This document shows positions 1 through 7,432 of a stretch of DNA of 64,000 nt, one piece after another. Positions within the stretch are counted from its first letter, which is position 1; the number at the start of each line of letters is the position of its first letter. Under the pieces are notes generated by a model. The model did no database searches. It was not told where the DNA came from and saw only the letters and a program-made list of their open reading frames with translations. The stretch is from Agrococcus jejuensis (GTDB lineage: Bacteria; Actinomycetota; Actinomycetes; Actinomycetales; Microbacteriaceae). The position numbers and the translations under genes were made by a program. The stretch spans positions 310,001 to 374,000 of the forward strand of contig NZ_VEFR01000003.1 in NCBI RefSeq assembly GCF_007679035.1. The letters are read 5' to 3'.

Positions 1-1767
1 GTCGTTGCCGTCGGCCTCGACCGGACCGCGCGACGACGATGCCGCGACGATGGGCGCGGGCGTCTCGAACGGCGACGAGTTGCCCGCCGTGAACGAGACC
101 GTCTGCTGCGGGTCGGCCTGCGCCACCGCGAGGACCTGCGCGTAGTAGGCCGCGTCGATGTGCACCGTCGGCACCGCGTGGTCGTCGAGGTCGATCGAGT
201 TCGGCGTCGGGTTGCCGAGGATCATGCCTGCGCCACCGGCGGCCTCGACCACGACCGACTTCTCGGCGCGCGCGTTGCTGCCGCGGTCGCAGAAGACGAT
301 CGTGCCCTCTGCGACGGGAGCGAGCGAGTTCGGCAGGCAGAGCGCCGCGTCGGCCGCGGATGCGCCCTCCGCGGGGATGTCGCCGGCGTACACGAGCGGA
401 CCGCTGAAGGGCTCGGCGCCCTCGGACATGTCGACGGTGATCGACGCACCGGGGATGAGCGAGCCGTCGGGCAGCTCGATGGTCGCCTCGTAGTTGGGGA
501 TCGTCGTGTTGGCGACGGTCGTGTACCAGGGCGATGCGTGGTCGAGCGTCGTGGGGTTGGGGCCCGAGTTGCCCGCCGAGGCGGAGACGAAGATGCCTGC
601 TGCCGCGGCGCCGAGGAAGGCGACGTCGTACGGAGCGAGCACGGAGTCGGCTGCGCCGCCGCCGATCGAGAAGTTGATCACGTCGACGCGGTCGGTGACC
701 GCGGCCTCGATGCCTGCGAGCAGGTCGGTGCCGTAGCAGGCGTCGTCATCGGTCGAGGCCGGGTCCTCGCCCGACCAGCAGACCTTGTACGCCGCGATGC
801 GCGCCTCGGGAGCGACGCCCGACATCGTGCCGATGTCCTGGCCGCCCTCGGTCGTCACGGGCACGTCGTGGTTGCCCGCGGCCGTCGAGGCCGTGTGCGA
901 GCCGTGGCCGTCGCCGTCGCGCGGCGAGAGGTACTCGCCGGGGACCTGCTCCTCCGTGCCGAACTCGAAGCCGTCGGCCATCGCGCCGGCCGCGAAGAAC
1001 TGCGCGCCGACGATCTTCGTCGAGCACATGTCGGTCGTGAACTGCGGTCCGGTCTCGCACGTGCCGGTGAACGTCTCTCCGTCGCCCTTGACGAAGAGGA
1101 TCCGCGACGCGGCGTCGCTCGGCGTGCCGGACCAGTAGGGCTCGGCGCCGGCGGTCGTGCCGAGCGCCTCGCCCGCGAAGAGCGGGTTCTCAGGAGCGAT
1201 GCCCGTGTCGAGCACGCCGACCACCACGCCAGCGCCTGCACCCTCGACGCCGCCGACCTGGTTCCACATGCCCTCGACGTCGAGGTACTCGTTGGCCGGG
1301 GAGCCGTCGATCTGCAGCACCTCGTCGGGGGTGACGGCCGCGACGCGCGGGTCGAGCGACAGGTCGATCGCCTGGTCGACGGTCAGGTCGGCGACGAAGC
1401 CGTTGATGGAGAGCGTCAGGCTCGTCTCGACGTCGGCGCCGACGGAGTCCGCGACCTCCTGCTGCTCCGTCTCGAGGTAGTCGCTGTACGCGACGACCGC
1501 GGGGTCGGTGGCGTCGAGGGAGTCGGAGCCCGACGGCGAGGTGCGCTGGAGGTTGGGCAGCCCGCCCGTGTAGAGGGCGGCGCTGTCGTCGACGAGCTGG
1601 ACGACGTAGCGTCCGTCGACGAAGCCGCTGAGGTCGACGGCGGGGCTGCTTGGTGCGGCGTTGGCGACCGTCGTGCTCACGACGACGCCGCCGAGACCGA
1701 TGGTCACGGCGGCGAGCGAGGCGAGGCAACGACGGAGCGCGGCACGACGTGGCGTGGTGGTGCTCAC
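1..1767 (-). CDS. Secreted subtilisin-like serine protease (S8) with PA domain, 3' end cut by window edge
   Basis: Extracellular peptidase of the S8 family; 589 codons are visible and the C-terminus, including the catalytic Ser, lies beyond position 1. The GTG start at 1767 follows an AAGGA box 9 bases upstream and opens a signal peptide (Arg-rich n-region, hydrophobic stretch at about residues 15-30, then VANA). An inhibitor-I9-like propeptide precedes the catalytic domain. Catalytic Asp is in VLDTG (about residue 187), catalytic His in GHGSHTAS (about 288), and the oxyanion Asn in SASAGNSG (about 400). A protease-associated (PA) insert follows at about 430-530, as in plant-type and lactocepin-like subtilases. 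The gene stands alone and diverges from pta. The completed protein is probably over 800 residues, but its C-terminal domains cannot be seen. Confidence 0.93.
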   Translation of the reverse strand, partial: MSTTTPRRAALRRCLASLAAVTIGLGGVVVSTTVANAAPSSPAVDLSGFVDGRYVVQLVDDSAALYTGGLPNLQRTSPSGSDSLDATDPAVVAYSDYLETEQQEVADSVGADVETSLTLSINGFVADLTVDQAIDLSLDPRVAAVTPDEVLQIDGSPANEYLDVEGMWNQVGGVEGAGAGVVVGVLDTGIAPENPLFAGEALGTTAGAEPYWSGTPSDAASRILFVKGDGETFTGTCETGPQFTTDMCSTKIVGAQFFAAGAMADGFEFGTEEQVPGEYLSPRDGDGHGSHTASTAAGNHDVPVTTEGGQDIGTMSGVAPEARIAAYKVCWSGEDPASTDDDACYGTDLLAGIEAAVTDRVDVINFSIGGGAADSVLAPYDVAFLGAAAAGIFVSASAGNSGPNPTTLDHASPWYTTVANTTIPNYEATIELPDGSLIPGASITVDMSEGAEPFSGPLVYAGDIPAEGASAADAALCLPNSLAPVAEGTIVFCDRGSNARAEKSVVVEAAGGAGMILGNPTPNSIDLDDHAVPTVHIDAAYYAQVLAVAQADPQQTVSFTAGNSSPFETPAPIVAASSSRGPVEADGND

Positions 1768-1899
1768 AGGAGGATGTCCTTCGTCACAGGTTCCCCACTC
1801 GATCGGGCGGGGCATTGAGCGCCAACCTAGGCCGCTCCTGACGCACGCATCGGCAAGCGTTACCGAAGCGTGACCAGACGCGGACGCGATACGGCGTGT

Positions 1900-1916
1900 C
1901 GTGAGTCTTGCTCACG
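1900..1916. promoter_or_regulatory. Inverted repeat CGTGAG-N5-CTCACG in divergent gap
   Basis: A perfect 6-bp dyad with a 5-base spacer lies in the roughly 210-bp gap between the protease gene and pta, which diverge here. Size and placement suit a dimeric repressor or activator. No regulator is encoded next to it, so the assignment is inference. Confidence 0.35.
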
Positions 1917-1967
1917 AAAATGGGCGGTCGCACGCCGCAACGGGTCGCTCGCCGCCGACCGCGTCCC

Positions 1968-1973
1968 TAGGCT
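1968..1973 (+). promoter_or_regulatory. -10-like hexamer TAGGCT, leaderless pta start
   Basis: TAGGCT ends 6 bases before the GTG start of pta. This spacing puts the transcription start at or next to the start codon. The upstream GGAG is too close to the GTG for a normal Shine-Dalgarno site, so a leaderless mRNA is likely. Confidence 0.45.
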
Positions 1974-1979
1974 GGAGCG

Positions 1980-4079
1980 GTGACCTCACGGATGATGATC
2001 GCCTCTCCCGAGGGGCACGCGGGCAAGTCGATCGTGGCCCTCGGACTCGTCGACGCCCTCTCCCGCCGCGTCGGACGGGTCGGGGTCTTCCGACCCGTCT
2101 CCCGCTCGACCACCGAGCGCGACGCCGTGCTCGAGCTGCTGCTCGACCACGACGCCGTGCACCTCTCGTACGAGGACGCGATCGGCACGACCTACGAGGC
2201 CGTGCATGACGACCCGGAGGCGGCGCTCTCGACGATCGTCACGCGCTTCCACCTGCTCGAGGACCGCTTCGACGCCATCGTCGTCGTCGGCTCCGACTAC
2301 ACCGACGTCGGCAGCCCCACCGAGCTCGGCTTCAACGCGCGCGTCGCCGCGAACCTCGGCGCCCCCGTGGTGCTGGTGCTGGGCGGCCGCGATCCCGAGA
2401 CGGGCGAGGCCCGCACGGTCGAGGCGCTCGGTCAGCTCGGCGAGCTCACGCTGCCCGAGCTCCGCGCCGGCCACGCGCGGCTCGCCGCCCTCGTCGTCAA
2501 CCGCAGCGACGTCGCGGCGGAGGAGGTCGAGGCCGTCGTGCGCACCGCGGGCCTCGAGGTGCCCGTGTGGGCCATCCCCGAGGACCCCATCCTCGGCGCC
2601 CCGACCGTGCAGCAGCTCTTCGACGCCACCGACGCCGCGATCGTCGGCGGGGATGCCGCGCTCACGCAGCGCGAGTCGCTCGGCACCGTCGTCGCCGGCA
2701 TGTCGATGGAGCACGTGCTCGACCGGCTCATCGACGGCGGCATCGTCGTCGTGCCCGGCGACCGCTCCGACGTCGTCGTCGCGACGCTGCTCGCGCAGCG
2801 CTCCGAGTCGTTCCCGACCGTCGCGGGCATCATCCTCAACGGCGGCTTCGACCTCGCGCCCTCGGTGCAGCGCCTCATCGACGGCCTCGACCTGTCGATG
2901 CCCATCGCCCGCTCGCCGCACGGCACCTACGAGACCGCGCGCCGCATCGCCGGCACGCGCGGCGCGATCTCGACCGGAACGCAGCGCAAGCGCGACACGG
3001 CGCTCGCCCTCTTCGAGCAGCACGTCGAGGTCGACGCGCTGCTCGACCTGCTCGAGCTGCAGGACTCGACGGTCGTGACGCCGCTCATGTTCGAGCAGGG
3101 CCTCATCGAGCGCGCCCGCGCCGACGTGCGCCACATCGTGCTGCCGGAGGGCGACGACGACCGCATCCTGCAGGCGGCCTCGACGATCCTGCAGCGCGGC
3201 GTCGCCAGGCTCACGATCCTCGGCGACGAGGGCGCGGTGCGCGCCCGCGCCGCCGAGCTCGGCCTCTCGCTCGGCGATGCGCGCATCGTCGCCACGACCG
3301 ACCATGCGCTGCGCACGCGCTACGCCGAGGCCTACGCGGCTGCGCGCTCGCACAAGGGCGTGACGTTCGAGGATGCGTGGGAGCGCGTGACCGACGTGTC
3401 GTACTTCGGCACGATGATGGTGCACCTCGGCGACGCCGACGGCATGGTCTCGGGTGCAGCGCACACCACGGCGCACACCATCCGCCCGTCGTTCGAGGTC
3501 GTGAAGACGAAGCCGGGCGTCTCGGTCGTGTCGTCGGTGTTCCTCATGGCGCTCGCGGACCGCGTGCTCGTCTACGGCGACTGCGCCGTCGTGCCCGAGC
3601 CGACCGACGCCGAGCTCGCCGACATCGCCATCTCGTCGTCGCAGACGGCGCGCGACTTCGGCATCGAGCCGCGCGTCGCGATGCTGTCGTACTCGACGGG
3701 GGAGTCGGGGTCAGGCGCCGAGGTCGACAAGGTGCGCGCCGCGACGGCGCTCGTGCGCGAGCGCGCGCCCGAGCTGCTCGTCGAGGGACCCATCCAGTAC
3801 GACGCCGCCGCCGACCCCGTCGTCGCGGCGAAGAAGATGCCCGGCAGCGAGGTCGCCGGGCGCGCGACCGTCTTCGTCTTCCCCGACCTCAACACGGGCA
3901 ACAACACCTACAAGGCCGTGCAGCGGTCGGCGGGCGCGCTCGCGATCGGCCCCGTGCTGCAGGGCCTCAACAAGCCGGTCAACGACCTCTCCAGGGGAGC
4001 CCTCGTGCAGGACATCGTCAACACGGTCGCCATCACGGCGATCCAGGCGCAGGGCCAGCTCGCCGGCGGTGCCGCATGA
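1980..4079 (+). CDS. pta: Phosphate acetyltransferase, long two-domain form
   Basis: Converts acetyl-CoA and phosphate to acetyl phosphate and CoA, in the cytoplasm, as the first step of the Pta-AckA acetate pathway. The 699-residue product is the long form: an N-terminal P-loop-like BioD/DRTGG region (about residues 1-360, with SPEGHAGKS near the start) and a C-terminal PTA_PTB catalytic domain (about 370-690, with VLPEGDDDRIL, DGMVSGAAHTTAHTIRP and LNTGNNTYKAVQR). GTG at 1980 is chosen because a -10 hexamer sits 6 bases upstream; an in-frame ATG at 1992 is the alternative. The stop overlaps the ackA start by 4 bases (ATGA), so the two genes are translationally coupled. Confidence 0.96.
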   Translation: MTSRMMIASPEGHAGKSIVALGLVDALSRRVGRVGVFRPVSRSTTERDAVLELLLDHDAVHLSYEDAIGTTYEAVHDDPEAALSTIVTRFHLLEDRFDAIVVVGSDYTDVGSPTELGFNARVAANLGAPVVLVLGGRDPETGEARTVEALGQLGELTLPELRAGHARLAALVVNRSDVAAEEVEAVVRTAGLEVPVWAIPEDPILGAPTVQQLFDATDAAIVGGDAALTQRESLGTVVAGMSMEHVLDRLIDGGIVVVPGDRSDVVVATLLAQRSESFPTVAGIILNGGFDLAPSVQRLIDGLDLSMPIARSPHGTYETARRIAGTRGAISTGTQRKRDTALALFEQHVEVDALLDLLELQDSTVVTPLMFEQGLIERARADVRHIVLPEGDDDRILQAASTILQRGVARLTILGDEGAVRARAAELGLSLGDARIVATTDHALRTRYAEAYAAARSHKGVTFEDAWERVTDVSYFGTMMVHLGDADGMVSGAAHTTAHTIRPSFEVVKTKPGVSVVSSVFLMALADRVLVYGDCAVVPEPTDAELADIAISSSQTARDFGIEPRVAMLSYSTGESGSGAEVDKVRAATALVRERAPELLVEGPIQYDAAADPVVAAKKMPGSEVAGRATVFVFPDLNTGNNTYKAVQRSAGALAIGPVLQGLNKPVNDLSRGALVQDIVNTVAITAIQAQGQLAGGAA

Positions 4080-5263
4080 GCAGCGTCTTCGTCGTCAACG
4101 CGGGCTCCTCGAGCCTCAAGTACCAGCTCGTCGACCTCGCGTCGGGCTCGGCGATCGCCTCGGGCCTCGTCGAGCGGATCGGCGAGGCCCGCTCGAGCGC
4201 TCGCCACGTCGTGGGGGATGCGCGGCACGATGCCGAGCTGCACGTCGGCGATCACGAGCAGGCGTTCCGCTGGGTGCTGTCGGCGTTCGCCGAGCACGGC
4301 CCCGTGCTCGACGACGCGGGCATCGTCGCGGTGGGGCATCGCGTGGTGCAGGGCGGCGCGCGCTTCGACGGCGCCGTCGTGATCGACGACGACGTCGTCG
4401 CGCAGATCGACGACCTCTCGCCGCTCGCGCCGCTGCACAACCCCGCGAACCTCCTCGGCATCCGCGCCGCGCGCGTCGCCTTCCCGACGCTGCCGCACGT
4501 CGCGGTCTTCGACACGGCCTTCCACCGCACCCTGCCTCGCGCGGCGTGGCGCTACGCGATCGACCGCGCCGTCGCCGACGAGCACCGCGTGCGCAAGTAC
4601 GGCTTCCACGGCACCAGCCACCAGTTCGTCTCGCGCCGCACGGCCGAGCTGCTCGGCCGCCCGCTCGAGGACACCCGCACGATCGTGCTGCATCTCGGCA
4701 ACGGCGCCTCGGCATGCGCGGTCGACGGCGGGCGCTCCGTCGAGACCTCGATGGGCATGACGCCGCTCGCGGGCCTCGTCATGGGCACGCGCTCGGGCGA
4801 CCTCGACGCGGGCGTGCTCGTGCACCTGCATCGCGTCGCGGGCCTCGGCGTCGACGAGCTCGACGCGCTGCTCAACAAGCGCTCGGGCCTGCTGGGGCTC
4901 ACGGGGTCCGGCGACATGCGCGACGTGCAGCGCGCCGCCGAGGCGGGGGTCGACCACGCCGTCGAGGCGCTCGAGGTGCTCGCGCACCGCCTGCGCTCGA
5001 CCGTCGGCGCGTACCTGGCCGTGCTCGGCGGGGCGCACGCGATCGCGTTCACGGCAGGCGTCGGCGAGAACGTCGCCCAGGTGCGCGCCGCTGCGCTCGC
5101 AGGGCTCGAGGAGCTCGGCATCCGCATCGACCCCGAGCGCAACGCATCCGGCGCGCGCGAGCGGATGATCTCGACCGACGACTCGCGCGTGCAGGTGTGG
5201 ATCGTGCCGACCGACGAGGAGCTCGAGATCGCGACGCAGTCGGCCGCCGTCGTCGGCGTCTAG
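4076..5263 (+). CDS. ackA: Acetate kinase
   Basis: Transfers phosphate between acetyl phosphate and ADP to give acetate and ATP; paired with Pta. The 395-residue length is normal for the ASKHA-fold family. Visible signatures are NAGSSSLKYQ at the N-terminus, GHRVVQGG, FDTAFHRTLP, HLGNGASACAV, GTRSGDLDAG and TAGVGENVAQVR near the C-terminus. ATG at 4076 overlaps the pta stop. Because acs is also present (21950-23896), the cell can both excrete acetate for ATP and recover it at low concentration. Confidence 0.97.
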   Translation: MSSVFVVNAGSSSLKYQLVDLASGSAIASGLVERIGEARSSARHVVGDARHDAELHVGDHEQAFRWVLSAFAEHGPVLDDAGIVAVGHRVVQGGARFDGAVVIDDDVVAQIDDLSPLAPLHNPANLLGIRAARVAFPTLPHVAVFDTAFHRTLPRAAWRYAIDRAVADEHRVRKYGFHGTSHQFVSRRTAELLGRPLEDTRTIVLHLGNGASACAVDGGRSVETSMGMTPLAGLVMGTRSGDLDAGVLVHLHRVAGLGVDELDALLNKRSGLLGLTGSGDMRDVQRAAEAGVDHAVEALEVLAHRLRSTVGAYLAVLGGAHAIAFTAGVGENVAQVRAAALAGLEELGIRIDPERNASGARERMISTDDSRVQVWIVPTDEELEIATQSAAVVGV

Positions 5264-5266
5264 CCT
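5261..5266 (+). promoter_or_regulatory. -10-like hexamer TAGCCT, overlapping the ackA stop codon
   Basis: TAGCCT includes the TAG stop of ackA and ends 6 bases before the ATG of the 57-residue membrane protein. It could drive a separate leaderless transcript of that small gene. Confidence 0.35.
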
Positions 5267-5272
5267 GGATCC

Positions 5273-5446
5273 ATGCGCACCGTCTGGACCGTCCTCGGCG
5301 TCGTCGTCGGCGTCGTCATCGCCTGGGTCCTCGTCGACGTGGCGCTGCGCGTGCTCGCATTCGGCTTCCGACTCGCGCTCGTCGCCGGCGTCGCGGTGAT
5401 CGTGTTCCTCGTGCTGAGGATGCTGCTGCGCAAGCCCGCCGAGTAG
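5273..5446 (+). CDS. Small hypothetical membrane protein (57 aa)
   Basis: An ATG frame of 57 codons directly downstream of ackA, ending in TAG at 5444-5446. The protein has a long hydrophobic region (about residues 6-52) broken by DVALRV, which suggests one or two transmembrane segments, and a short basic tail ending RKPAE. No Shine-Dalgarno site is visible, but a TAGCCT hexamer ends 6 bases upstream. GC-rich third positions support coding. I recognise no family. It may be cotranscribed with pta-ackA. Confidence 0.6.
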   Translation: MRTVWTVLGVVVGVVIAWVLVDVALRVLAFGFRLALVAGVAVIVFLVLRMLLRKPAE

Positions 5447-5459
5447 CGTCGCGCCCGGC

Positions 5460-6194
5460 TCAGACGGCGTCGGCGAGCACGACCCACTCCCGTCCGGGCC
5501 TGTCCGGGGCGTCGCGCACCTCGCGGACCGCGAAGCCGGCCTCCTCGAGGGCGCGCGCGATCGCCGAGAGCGGTCGGAACCGCAGCGTCGTCGTCGACTC
5601 GTAGCGTGCGCCGTCGGCGCGGAAGACCGTGGGCGACTCGAACGTCACGAGCTCGCCGTCGACGCTCGTCACGTCGACCCAGTCCTCGACCTCGCCGACG
5701 CCGGGCACGTCGACGACCTGGTGCGTCGCATCCTTCGTCCATCCCTCCCAGGCACGCGCGTGCGGCCGTCGCGCCTCGAGCACGAGCGCGCCGCCGTCGC
5801 GCAGCCGGGCGCGGATCGCGCGCAGCGTCGCGAGCCACGCGTCGTCGTCGACGAAGACCTGCGCGACGTTCGCGGTCATGGTGGCGACGTCGACCTGCAT
5901 CGCCGGAGCGTCGGGGGCCGTGCCCACGATCCACGTCACGGCCTCGGCGCCGGGCTTGCCGCGAGCGACGTCGACGGAGGCCGCCGCCGGGTCGACCCCG
6001 GTCGCGCGCACGCCACGACGCGCCAGGCGGATGGCGAGCTCGCCGGTGCCGCATCCCACGTCGAGCGCGCTCGTCGCCCCCAGCTCGTCGACCACGATGC
6101 GCTCGTAGACGTCGAGGTCGCTGCGGTCGGGATCGAGGGGGTCGGAGACGGCGGCGAGGCGCGGCTCGGCGTAGATCGGGTCGGCGTCGGTCAT
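5460..6194 (-). CDS. Class I SAM-dependent methyltransferase
   Basis: A 244-residue cytoplasmic methyltransferase of the Methyltransf_25/11 type. Motif I is SALDVGCGTGELAIRLARRG (about residues 41-60), followed by the acidic post-I residue in GVDPAA and the motif IV-like region VATMTANVAQVFVDD. RLRDGGALVLEARRP matches the post-IV strand and helix. The C-terminal half (about 150-235) forms the substrate-binding lid, with repeated W and F residues. The substrate cannot be told from sequence. It runs convergent to the pta-ackA group. Confidence 0.88.
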   Translation of the reverse strand: MTDADPIYAEPRLAAVSDPLDPDRSDLDVYERIVVDELGATSALDVGCGTGELAIRLARRGVRATGVDPAAASVDVARGKPGAEAVTWIVGTAPDAPAMQVDVATMTANVAQVFVDDDAWLATLRAIRARLRDGGALVLEARRPHARAWEGWTKDATHQVVDVPGVGEVEDWVDVTSVDGELVTFESPTVFRADGARYESTTTLRFRPLSAIARALEEAGFAVREVRDAPDRPGREWVVLADAV

Positions 6195-6283
6195 GCCGAC
6201 CAGCGTCCCGCACGGGACCGCGCTGCGCGAGCCGGCGCCGCGTCCGAGCAGCGTCGCCGATCGGGTCCGACAGACGACGAAGA

Positions 6284-6367
6284 CTCCCCGCGCACCCGCC
6301 AGAGCCCGGTTACCCTTGCTGCGTCTCCGCCCTGGGGGAGTTGGCCTGGATGGCGCCACGCGGGGAG
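6284..6367 (-). ncRNA. ffs: Signal recognition particle RNA (small bacterial type)
   Basis: Reading the minus strand, a 9-bp terminal helix CTCCCCGCG/CGCGGGGAG (6367-6359 with 6292-6284) encloses the conserved helix 8 core. The core contains CAGGGC, then GGAGAC, then GCAGCAAGGG. This matches the SRP symmetric and asymmetric loops (CAGG..AGCA), and the downstream TAACCGGG is typical of actinobacterial SRP RNAs. The apical loop reads G[GAGA]C instead of the usual C[GGAA]G; it is still a GNRA loop with a swapped closing pair. The RNA binds Ffh to target membrane proteins. The exact 5' and 3' ends are estimates from the helix. Confidence 0.88.
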
Positions 6368-6403
6368 CCGTCGTCCATGGTACCGGCTCTCGGCCGGCCT
6401 CGG

Positions 6404-7312
6404 CTACGCCGAGAGGCGCGCGAGCTCGTCGGCCGTGAGCTCGACGTCGGCGGACGCGAGCAGGTCCGCGAGCTGCTCGGGCGTGCGCGCGCTCGCGAGC
6501 GGCGCGGCGACGAACGGCTGCTGGCGCAGCCACGCGAGCGACACGGCTGCGACGGTCGTGCCGTGCGCGGCGGCGACGTCGTCGAGCACGTCGAGCAGCG
6601 CGACGTTCGCGGGCTCCTCGAGGTACCGGCCGGCCATGCCCGCGCGCTGCGAGTCGACCTCGACGCCCGGGCGGTACTTGCCGGTCAGGAAGCCGGATGC
6701 GAGGGACACGTAGGGGGCCTCGACGATCCCGAGCTCGCCGAGCGCGGGCAGCAGCTCGCCCTCGATCTCGCGGAAGACGAGGTTGTAGCGGTCCTGGCTC
6801 GTCGTCGGGCGAGCGAGGCCTCCCGCCTCCGCGGCCGTGACGAGCGATCGGAGCCGCGCGGCCTCGAAGTTCGACACCCCCATCTCGTGCACCTTGCCTG
6901 CGCGCACGAGCTCGTCGAAGACGCCCGCGACCTCGTCCTGCGGCACCTCGGGATCGTCGCGGTGCGCGTAGTAGAGGTCGATGCGATCCGTCTGCAGGCG
7001 GCGCAGCGAGTCGTCGATCGCGGCACGCACGTTCGCGGGCGAGAGGCCAGGGCGCTCGGGGTGCGAGAAGACCTTCGTCGCGATCACGACGCGATCGCGC
7101 ACGCCGCGCGACGCGATCCACTCGCCGAGGATCGTCTCGGACTCGCCACCGGCGTTGCCCTCGACCCATGCCGAGTAGACGTCGGCGGTGTCGATGGAGC
7201 GTCCGCCTGCGGCGAGGAAGGCGTCGAGCACCGCGAAGGACTCGTCGCGATCGCTCGTCCAGCCGAACGCGTTGCCGCCGAGGATGAGGGGTCCGTGGTC
7301 GAGAGAGGTCAT
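6404..7312 (-). CDS. Aldo/keto reductase
   Basis: NADPH-dependent oxidoreductase of the AKR superfamily, 302 residues, a complete single-domain TIM barrel. The catalytic tetrad is visible: Asp in SIDTADVYS, Tyr in the same motif, Lys in VVIATKVFSH and His in DLYYAHRDDPEVP. The N-terminal GGNAFGWT and the late SLASGFLTGKYRPG resemble the YajO/AKR11-13 group of general stress or carbonyl-detoxifying reductases. ATG at 7312 is the only good start. The real substrate is unknown. Confidence 0.92.
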   Translation of the reverse strand: MTSLDHGPLILGGNAFGWTSDRDESFAVLDAFLAAGGRSIDTADVYSAWVEGNAGGESETILGEWIASRGVRDRVVIATKVFSHPERPGLSPANVRAAIDDSLRRLQTDRIDLYYAHRDDPEVPQDEVAGVFDELVRAGKVHEMGVSNFEAARLRSLVTAAEAGGLARPTTSQDRYNLVFREIEGELLPALGELGIVEAPYVSLASGFLTGKYRPGVEVDSQRAGMAGRYLEEPANVALLDVLDDVAAAHGTTVAAVSLAWLRQQPFVAAPLASARTPEQLADLLASADVELTADELARLSA

Positions 7313-7419
7313 GCCCTGGCCAACGCGGCGGGGCGCCTGCGATTCCCCCGCGCGGACGCCGAGCGCGGCTCGGGCGCGTCGCCCGCACGCATCCGGTCAC
7401 GCGCGTGGGTGGCCGCCGG

Positions 7420-7425
7420 TAGCCT
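7420..7425 (+). promoter_or_regulatory. -10-like hexamer TAGCCT, leaderless dnaX start
   Basis: TAGCCT ends 7 bases before the dnaX ATG and no Shine-Dalgarno site lies between them. This fits leaderless initiation. Confidence 0.45.
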
Positions 7426-7432
7426 GGCCTGC

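Noticed and set aside
160-1818. Long open frame on the + strand opposite the protease gene
   Set aside because: Arg/Val/Asp-rich with no domain; an antisense by-product of GC-rich codon bias. The minus-strand frame has signal peptide and catalytic motifs.
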